Assembly (NCBI GenBank): GCA_944739405.2
Contig: OX123197.2
Location: 1,743,501 to 1,807,500 of the forward strand
Length of the DNA: 64,000 bases
Direction: 5' to 3'
From: Euclidia mi
Lineage: Eukaryota; Arthropoda; Insecta; Lepidoptera; Erebidae
Shown here: piece by piece, positions 54,613 to 62,800 of the stretch
How positions within the stretch are numbered: position 1 is the stretch's first letter
Layout of the letters: each line of letters starts with the position of its first letter
The notes under the pieces: model-generated
Databases searched by the model: none
What the model was told of the DNA's origin: nothing
What the model saw: the letters and a program-made list of their open reading frames with translations, nothing else
Program-made: the position numbers and the translations under genes

Positions 54613-55127
54613 ATCACACAGAAATATTACCTACACCTCCCGCGATTTTAACACAAATGAACGAGAAATATATCTTGTAAAAACATCCGATACTGACGCA
54701 GATTCTGAAGTTACAAACTAAACCAATTTAAACACCGCGTTTCATTTTCTTTAATGTTCGTATTTTTTCTAGACGTTGTTAAAACAGGTTTTTCATAGGT
54801 AAAAATAATTCAAAGACCTATATGTATACAATGCCGAAAATATCGGGATTTCTGCGGTACAATCCCAATGGGGATATAACTAAGTCATATTAAACGTAAA
54901 GCTGGCAAGTAAGTGTACTATCTCAGGGTCGAGTCAAGGAGACTAAAGGGCTATAAGAAAGTCCAAAAGCAGTCCATTCATGACAAATTACCTTTTTGCC
55001 TATTCCTTGATGAAACCTGCCTTCTTCAGAGTCAAGCCTACACCAAACGAAAGTCCCGTTTCCTCCCCGAAACAAAAAGCTTGCAACCGCAACTGTACAG
55101 ACATCTAACAACTGAAAACTCACAGGT
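54613..55127. other. Intron sequence, nothing recognised
   Basis: The plus-strand frame at 54913-55221 has no known motif and runs into a Helitron-like fragment. Confidence 0.4.
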
Positions 55128-55245
55128 GACACTTTATATTGTGGTAGTGGTGCATCAAGAAGGGATTTCCCGAAATGCCCACGGAATCGGACTGAAACGG
55201 TGCAATGAAAAATACATATGATGATGGCGTAACTTAAGCCTCTAG
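55128..55245 (+). mobile_element. Helitron-like fragment (3' part)
   Basis: GTGCATCAAGAAGGGATTTCC through CTCTAG|T matches the right half of 27439-27646. Confidence 0.65.
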
Positions 55246-55254
55246 TTTTTTATG

Positions 55255-55445
55255 ATATGATAATAATAGGCGGCCATCGAGCAGACGGATCGCCTGATGG
55301 TAAGCAATTTCCACCGCCCTTAGATACAAGCAACACCACAGGAGTCACAAGTGCGTTGCCGCCCCTTTAGATTGGAAAAAGGGATAGGATGAGGAGTGGG
55401 ATGAGGGAGAAGGAATAGGGGATAGGGCCTCCAGCACTCTAGTAA
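55255..55445 (-). repeat. SINE/LINE-tail-type repeat, copy 2
   Basis: Reverse complement of about 18665-18851, including the CAGACGGATCGCCTGATGG block and G/A-rich (inverse C/T-rich) part. Lies 250 bases from a host exon. Confidence 0.75.
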
Positions 55446-55701
55446 AATAATAATACGGACGGTTACGAACAAATGGTAAAATGTCACGTTAATCGCTGGG
55501 TTGCGCGGTGCGGTTACCTTGCTGACATAATAAACGATGACATAATGAATGATGAGTCTTATCTCTTCTCCATTGGAGAACGTCCTTTAGTATAGAAGCT
55601 TTAATTTCCTTAAGCACGGTATAAAACACACTCCGAAGCGCTCCTGTTGGTGTATTATACAGATTAGTCTCTATTTCTGTGGTGTAGTACAAAAGTCTTA
55701 C

Positions 55702-55890
55702 CTCTTCTCCGTCGGAGAAAGTGTAGTTGTAGTGCTGTTTGGCGCGGGCGCGCACGGTGTCCGCGAACTCATCGAAGCGGTCCCCGGTGGGTAACTTGAG
55801 GGACACCCGCAGTAGTGCCTCATACGCGGCGCGCGCCGCTGTGTCGCGCTCGTCATCCGCTGCCCACCCTGTCTCGCCCCAGTAGCCGCC
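55702..55890 (-). CDS. Receptor guanylyl cyclase, exon (ligand-binding domain)
   Basis: Minus strand: CCCTTAG acceptor before 55890 and GTAAG donor at 55701-55697. The exon is 189 bases, 63 codons, phase 0 at both ends, and joins the phase-0 start of the exon at 40164. It encodes GYWGETGWAADDERDTAARA, then LLRVSLKLPTGDRFDEF, then HYNYTFSDGEE; an NYT glycosylation site precedes the splice. High GC and strong third-position GC bias mark it off from the AT-rich intron. Together with the other three exons it identifies the host gene. The N-terminal exons lie beyond the right end of the window. The most likely product is a membrane receptor making cGMP on ligand binding. Confidence 0.88.
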
Positions 55891-56699
55891 CTAAGGGAAG
55901 ACAGATGTAGTAAGAATTCAATATCAATCATTATAATTTTATTGCCGGTTCCATCTCGTGGTTCATCGCCCTTGCTTTGCGAATAAGGCACTAAATGTAC
56001 ATTTAGTAATTAACTTTAAAAGTTGACGTTCAAAATCGTCACATTGTGACCTTAATTATTAAGTAATTTAGACTTTAACCTTCTTCTGCAGACAGACACG
56101 GACACTATGCAATGAATTCTCGGCAACTGTAGTGTACAGCCTGGTGTAGCATACACCTAAAGACTTCGCAGGCATCACCCTACACGTTGGTGAAAACCAT
56201 AGAAAAATCCGTTCGGTGATTTTTGAGTTTATTGCGTTTGTACTAACAGATAGACAGGAAGAAAAGGGGACTTCATTTTACAATAGTTATCTATCGATTA
56301 GATTGCTTTAATATATGGATCGACTAGATTCGGCTAAAAAAAGGATTCTTCTATAATTCAATTCTCCGCCTCCAATAACTGATTCAATTATTCCAGATTG
56401 TTCCAGGCCTACACACGTTTCATATATGTCGGCGGGCTGCCACACTTCAAAATAAATAGAGAACAAAACACATGTCCAGAATAACCTCAAAATACAATCA
56501 GTTTTGTTTATTGTACTTCAGTAGATAATAAATTACGTTTAAAAACATTAGGGTAGTAAATTAACATTGCTTATGATTATTTTTATAATTGCATTTCTAA
56601 AATTAAACACGTGGTCATTGTTTTTATCGCGGGTAAACATTAAAAATAGAATTACACATTTTAATAGCTTTTAAAATAATTTAAAACGTTTGATTATTA
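55891..56699. other. Intron sequence, nothing recognised
   Basis: AT-rich. Part of its right end may belong to the LTR, whose left boundary is unresolved. Confidence 0.4.
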
Positions 56700-56784
56700 A
56701 ATTATAACACTTCGTAAAGTAAAAAGTATTTTTATAGTGCACGGGTAGGTACTTTGTTCAAACGAATGATTCACCCAGTTTTAC

Positions 56785-56817
56785 TATAAAAGGCTGAGCG
56801 CGAGCCGGACTAAGTCA
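56785..56817 (+). promoter_or_regulatory. LTR core promoter: TATA box and split initiator
   Basis: TATAAAAG at 56785-56792. About 30 bases downstream the sequence GGACTAAGTCA is followed by the inserted LINE; at the other side (59704) the same bases continue as GTCAGTCTC, giving the insect initiator TCAGT at 59712-59716. The insertion therefore separates TATA from the intact initiator. Confidence 0.75.
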
Positions 56818-56828
56818 CGCCGCCCGCA

Positions 56829-59210
56829 GTGAACATTGACGTCACCGAACTACGGACTATCCTCCAAGCACCTCACCCGGTTGTCATTGCGGGCGACCTC
56901 AACTGCAAGCACCCAGCGTGGAACTCGACGACCACCAACGCACCGGGTGTACGACTCTTTAACGATGCCGAAGCACACGGTTACATCGTTGCGGGTCCGG
57001 AGGTACCCACACATTACCCGGACACGCAAACCCATATGCCTGACGTCCTCGACATCGTCGTGCATAACGACTCGCACTGCCAACCACACCTCCACCAGGA
57101 AGTTCTCGACGACGAGCTACAGTCGGATCACCAACCGGTACTCGTCGTCGTACAACAGCAGCCAACCCGCATCGTCCCTCAAGCGCCACGTCCAAAACCG
57201 GACTGGACTAAATTTAAGGATACGATGGAGACCACCACACCGACTCGCCCTATCAGCTCCGCAGCCGACGTCGACGCGCTCGCGTCTGAACTCGCCGGCG
57301 CCATCAAGTCCGCCCTTGTCAGCTCCACACCACCCACCAACACCCAGAGGAGGCTACCCCCTCTGCCGGCACACATTGCGAAGCTCATAGCTGACAAGCG
57401 GCGCCTACGCAGACAGTGGCAGACAACGCGATGCCCAACCCTCAAGACGCAACTCAACCGGCTGACGGAGAGAGTGAAGGGCGAGTTGAGAACTCACACC
57501 GCCGAGAGCTGGGAGAGACTTATCGAGGACTCTCGCGACGACTGGCCGTCGATCCATCGGCTATGTCGTCGCCTCACGAACACCCCAGCTCCGGTGCGAC
57601 CGCTACTACACGCCGACGGAACACCGCGCTACAAAGCAGCAGACCGAGCAGCTATTCTAGCCGACCACCTCGAGGGCCAGTTCAGGCCTAACCCGATTGT
57701 GGACGCAGAACACGCCGCAGCAGTAGAGACACACCTTCGGGAATACTTCGCCACGTCGATAGCTCCCGAGGAGGACCCAATTTTCTTCTCCCCCGGAATG
57801 GTGCAGCGCGCCATACGGCAGACCCAGCCCCGGAAGGCTCCTGGGGCGGATGGGATACCAAACGCAGCGCTGCGCAACCTGCCGCACCGTACCGTGGCAG
57901 CGTTAGCGCGCCTGTTTACGGGGATCGTCCGCACAGGCGCCTTCCCCGCCTGTTGGAAGGAGGGCCGCATCATCGTGCTGCCCAAACCGGACAAGAACAC
58001 ATTGAAGCCGGAGAGCTATCGGCCGATCACTCTCCTGCCCACGATCTCGAAGGTGTTCGAGAGACTCCTGCTGCGGCATCTCACACCGCACATAACACCC
58101 AGACCGGAACAATTCGGGTTCAGGTCTGAACACTCCACGACATTGCAGTTGTCGAGGGTACTGCATCGGATAACGGCGGCGCGCAACAAGCGCGAGCACG
58201 CCGTAGCAGTATTCCTCGACATCCAGAAAGCGTTCGACCGAGTGTGGCACTCCGGTCTGCTGTACAAGCTGTCAACGTCCACAGCGCCTCGCCGTGTAGT
58301 AAAGGTGGTCTCCTCGTTCCTGCACAACCGGACTTTCCGAGTGGCAGTGGAACAGGAGCTGTCTGACGTCCGCAACATCCTTGCTGGAGTCCCGCAGGGC
58401 TCATGCCTCTCGCCTGTGCTTTACACCAGGTTCACCGACGACATCCCCGTCGCCGAGGGCGCCGAGCTGGCGCTCTACGCCGACGACGCGGCGTACATCG
58501 CAACCAGTGTCAACGCCGCCCACGCCGCCAAGAAGATGCAGCGCTCCCTCGACCTTCTCCCCCACTGGCTATCGCAGTGGCGACTGTCGGTGAACGTGGG
58601 TAAGTCACAGGCTATCCTCATCAGCAGCAAACAGCTCCACCCACTGCCACTCAAACTCCAGGGTGAGTACATCCCCTGGACCCGGACGGTGAAGTACCTG
58701 GGGATCACCATCGACCGCGCCCTCTCCATGAGGCCGCACGTCCGCAACGTCGTCGCACAGGTACGCGCTACCAGAGCTCTACTGCGTCCAGTGCTCTCCT
58801 CTCACCTGCCTCTGCGAGCAAAGCTGGGTGTGTACAAGTCTTACGTACGCACCCGGCTCACCTACGCCGCGCCCGCTTGGTTCGCCCTCACGAGCGAGTC
58901 GAGCCGCACTCGCCTCCGCGCGCAGCAGTCACTGTCGCTGCGCGCCGCCGTACAAGCTCCTCGCTACGTGAGGAACGAAGTTATCCAGCGGGACACCCGC
59001 ATCGAGAGCCTGGACGCCTACATCCGCCGTCTGTCCGTGGGGATGTTCGAGCGAGCCGACGCCTCGGCCTGGGACCACGTCCGGGACCTGGCCCCCTGGC
59101 ACGCTCGCCCCCCGGACAAGAAGAAGCTGCCTCGTGACCTCATCACCAACCCCGACGACGCTGCGGACGAGCCGGTTGCCCCGGGTAACCGCCGTCCACC
59201 CCTAATCTGA
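56829..59210 (+). CDS. Jockey-type ORF2, N-terminally truncated, otherwise open
   Basis: The frame starts at GTG 56829 only because the element is truncated; the true start is absent. It has the late endonuclease motifs VVIAGDLNCKHPAWNS (residue about 18) and SDHQPVLVV, then RT motifs PRKAPGADGIPNAALRN, YRPITLLPTISKVFERLL, FGFRSEHSTTLQL, VFLDIQKAFDRVW, GVPQGSCLSPVLYT and LALYADDAAYIA (YADD near residue 551), and the connection region ending RRPPLI. No internal stop over 793 codons. RT activity is plausible for the domain, but with no endonuclease N-terminus or promoter it is unlikely to mobilise itself. Strong GC bias in third positions. Confidence 0.9.
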   Translation: MNIDVTELRTILQAPHPVVIAGDLNCKHPAWNSTTTNAPGVRLFNDAEAHGYIVAGPEVPTHYPDTQTHMPDVLDIVVHNDSHCQPHLHQEVLDDELQSDHQPVLVVVQQQPTRIVPQAPRPKPDWTKFKDTMETTTPTRPISSAADVDALASELAGAIKSALVSSTPPTNTQRRLPPLPAHIAKLIADKRRLRRQWQTTRCPTLKTQLNRLTERVKGELRTHTAESWERLIEDSRDDWPSIHRLCRRLTNTPAPVRPLLHADGTPRYKAADRAAILADHLEGQFRPNPIVDAEHAAAVETHLREYFATSIAPEEDPIFFSPGMVQRAIRQTQPRKAPGADGIPNAALRNLPHRTVAALARLFTGIVRTGAFPACWKEGRIIVLPKPDKNTLKPESYRPITLLPTISKVFERLLLRHLTPHITPRPEQFGFRSEHSTTLQLSRVLHRITAARNKREHAVAVFLDIQKAFDRVWHSGLLYKLSTSTAPRRVVKVVSSFLHNRTFRVAVEQELSDVRNILAGVPQGSCLSPVLYTRFTDDIPVAEGAELALYADDAAYIATSVNAAHAAKKMQRSLDLLPHWLSQWRLSVNVGKSQAILISSKQLHPLPLKLQGEYIPWTRTVKYLGITIDRALSMRPHVRNVVAQVRATRALLRPVLSSHLPLRAKLGVYKSYVRTRLTYAAPAWFALTSESSRTRLRAQQSLSLRAAVQAPRYVRNEVIQRDTRIESLDAYIRRLSVGMFERADASAWDHVRDLAPWHARPPDKKKLPRDLITNPDDAADEPVAPGNRRPPLI

Positions 59211-59667
59211 CAACCTTAAGCCCTCTGTTGCAGGTGGCCGCCCCTTTCCGCGCGACATCTGCGCGTATCGCTGCATGATACGCGCATCATGCGCGCGCGC
59301 GGACGACCACCGCAACAGCGCACGCCAAGGAAAACACCCTAACCACGACGTCGGCGTCTAACCAGACGCCGGCACTTCACCACCATCACCACACCACCAA
59401 GACCTCCGCAGGCCGCACGTAAGTCGCCGTCCGTGTCGCTGGCTTCACGGAGCTGGGCCTCCCTCGGTTCGCCGGGGGTCTCACCCGGCTCGTGTTGACC
59501 GCCCGGACGGCGTGAAGACCTAGCGGCCTGCGCGCACGCGCGTATACGCCTTTTCGGTCCAACCGCCTAAGGGCAACTACTGCCCGCCCCCAGGACCTGC
59601 CCTTATTAAAGGGCGGGAGAAAGAACCCGCTTGCGGGGGGCTAATCTGCCTCGAACAAGCTTCTGCA
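59211..59667 (+). other. Jockey-type LINE 3' UTR
   Basis: GC-rich and non-coding, with alternating CGCG/GCGC stretches (59280-59310 and 59530-59550). Confidence 0.7.
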
Positions 59668-59703
59668 CGCCCCTTACGGGGCGTCGCGATGAACCACGTC
59701 TCT

Positions 59704-59807
59704 GGACTAAGTCAGTCTCGCTCGAGCCGTCGTAGCGATCGGACCTCCTCAAAAGTTCAAGAATAAATTGAAGAAAGTATTTCTGGCGTTTACTTTGGTC
59801 TTCGAGG
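59704..59807 (+). other. LTR remainder (R/U5) and leader
   Basis: Starts at the initiator, contains AATAAA at 59762-59767 (possible polyadenylation signal in R) and leads directly into gag. A primer-binding site probably lies between about 59784 and 59807, but its tRNA could not be assigned. Confidence 0.55.
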
Positions 59808-62800
59808 ATGGGTGATAGCCCTGACCATGGAAGTCGTGATGCCAGCAATGCTGGTATCACGCTTTTTAAAAATAACTACGGGGACCCTCCTTCGTCATCA
59901 GAAGTGGGATCAGAACAAGCTCTGGTCCCAACCACATCCTCAGCAGCTTCGGTTCAACCTGTCACGACTGGAGCAGCGCAGGGCAGTACCATGCTGATAG
60001 ACCCTGCCTCATTGGACGTTTCAGGAGTACCAGCAAACAACTTTAGCGCCGTGCAGCCCATAACAACGGGAATGTCCAAAGGCACAACGTGTACACCAAT
60101 CACTGCGGAAATACCATCTTCCGTTGGGGTACCATTCATGCCAATGGGACCCACTTCTTACAATCAAGGAGTGTATCTCCCAGAGATACCCATCGCTGCT
60201 GGCTCGTGCAACACAACGACTATGCATCCAACTACTCCAATAGTCGGATGCCCTCCCCAGTTTGTGATGCAAATGATGGAGATGATGCAAAAGATGTCCG
60301 AACGGTTGTATTCTCCGCCAGAACCACGAATCAGGATCAAGGACATTTATCTACCGTCATTCGATCCCGACAGTCATGTTGGAGTCCGGGAATGGTGCCA
60401 GCACATCGATAAAGCAGCTGCTAGCTACAAACTAAATGACCTGGATCTACGCACTAAGGTGTGTGGATTACTGCAGGGACGTGCTAAGATGTGGATCGAC
60501 GATTGGTTGGTAACTACATCCTCGTGGGAAGAGTTCCGCGAAAAACTGATTACCACGTTTGAGCCAGAGAATAGATACTCTCGTGATATACTACAGTTCC
60601 GGGAGCATGTATATGACTCAAGCAAGGATATTTCAGAATTTTTATCCCGCGCCTGGGTTCTCTGGAAAAGAATCACGAAAGATCAACTGGATGATGAACT
60701 TTCAGTGGAAGCAGTGATAGGATGTATAAACGATGAACGTTTACGTATTGAGCTATTAAACGCAAAAGCAAACACGGTTCCAGAACTCATCTCGGTGGCT
60801 TCCTCATTAAAAAAGAAGCGCCCTCACCAAAATCCTATCACATCAATGCCAAAACGTCCACGATATCCAGATTCTTCTCAGGCTGCTGCTGTGCGTTGCC
60901 AAATATGCAAAAGAACCAACCATAGCACTAATGAGTGTAGATTCAGACCTTCGGAATCTACTCCAAATCTTCAGAGAACCAATACTACAACAACGGAAAA
61001 TTCTAAAAACGTGATTACCTGTTCATTTTGCAAGAAAACGGGTCACACATTCGAGACGTGCTACAAGCGTCAAAACGCACTGACATCGAATGTGAATTGT
61101 ATAGCTGGAACCAATCAAGCACCCATCACTGTTACGATTGGTGCAATAACAATACGTGCCATCTTCGATAGTGGAGCAGAATGCTCATTGATTCGAGAAT
61201 CAATTGCTGCAAAATTACCTGGACAGCGACGCTCTGCAGTTAACCACATGAAGGGGATCGGCCAATTTCCGGTCATTTCATTAGTGGAGATGAAGACCAT
61301 CTGTATCATTGACGCGATAAGAATTGAAATATTATTCTTTGTGGTTCCTGATCATGAGATGTCAGCTGACGTATTGATTGGTATGAATTTGATTCATGGA
61401 ACCAACTTAAGCATGGTGATAACATCAGACGGCACCAGACTGATGCATCAGCAAATGGTTCATCACGTGACGGAAAAAAGTAGCATCTTTGAGAAATTAG
61501 ATTGCGACCTGACAAATCCCGAAGAATTAAACCAGTTACGCACGTTATTGATCAAATACGAGCACTTGTTCATCCGAGGATATCCAAAAACGCGCGTTAA
61601 CACTGGAGAACTGGAAATGAGACTGAAGAATGCCGACAAATATGTTGAGCGAAGGCCTTACCGACTTAGTCCGGTGGAACGGGAAAAAGTTCGGGATATC
61701 ATCAAAGATTTGCTGGAACACAACATTATTCGCGAAAGCAAATCTCCCTATTCAAGTCCTATAATTTTAGTTAAAAAGAAGAATGGAGATGATCGGCTAT
61801 GTGTGGACTACAGGGAGCTAAATGCGAATACATTACGCGACCATTACCCACTACCACTAATCTCTGATCAGATTGATCAATTGGCCAATGGGTATTACTA
61901 CACCAGCTTTGACATGGCAGCTGGGTTTCACCAAATACCTATAGCAGAAACATCCATCGAGAATCCTATAGCAGAAACATTATACGAGTACATTACTATG
62001 CCGTTCGGATTGAGCAATGCCTGTTCGGTTTATCAAAGGTGCATCAACAGAGCATTATACCCACTGTTGGGAACAGTCGCACAAGTGTACGTTGATGACG
62101 TACTAAGCAAAAGTACAAATTTCTGCGAAGGACTATCTAACATTGAACGCATCCTTATAGCCTTACAAGAGGCTGGCTTCTCTATCAATGCCGACAAGTG
62201 CAGTTTTTTTAAGCGGACCATCGAATATCTAGGTAACTTGGTATCAGACGGCCAAGTACGACCTAGCCCAAGGAAAGTGGAAGCTCTGGTCAAAGCCCCA
62301 ACACCGAAGACCGTCAAACAAGTGAGGCAATTCAACGGGCTCGCAAGTTATTTCAGGAAGTACATACCGGATTTTTCACGCATCATGGTACCACTGTACG
62401 AACTAACCAAACAAGGAGCTAAATGGGAATGGGAAGACCGACACGAGAAGGCCAGGTCAACAATAATTCAATGCCTGACCTCAGCTCCAGTGCTGACCCT
62501 TTTTCAAGAAGGAGCACCAATACAGCTGTATACTGACGCAAGCAGTCTTGGATTTGGAGCTGTCCTAGTGCAAATTTTCGACGGACGACAACATGCGGTA
62601 GCTTTCATGAGCATGAGGACCACCGATACTGAAAGCCGCTATCATTCATACGAATTGGAAACATTAGCAGTGGTCCGAGCAATAAAGCACTTTCGACAGT
62701 ACCTGTACGGAAGGAAATTTACAGTAATAACCGACTGTAATTCACTTAAGGCGTCGAAACACAAGAAGGACTTGTTACCAAGGATTCACCGCTGGTGGGC

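Larger units (their letters stand above)
56818..59703 (+). mobile_element. Jockey-type LINE, 5'-truncated, inserted in LTR
   Basis: Flanked by an exact 11-bp duplication GGACTAAGTCA (56807-56817 and 59704-59714). Contains ORF2 from inside the endonuclease domain and a GC-rich 3' UTR of 0.5 kb that has no poly(A). Near the 3' end is the stem-loop ACGCCCC-TTAC-GGGGCGT (59668-59685). Much richer in GC than its surroundings. Confidence 0.92.

Noticed and set aside
55489..55806. Minus-strand 105-codon frame as a gene
   Set aside because: Its first part is the guanylyl cyclase exon; beyond 55702 it only reads through the splice donor into the intron.
57629..58404. Several minus-strand frames of 76-123 codons
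   Set aside because: GC-rich antisense shadows of the Jockey-type ORF2.
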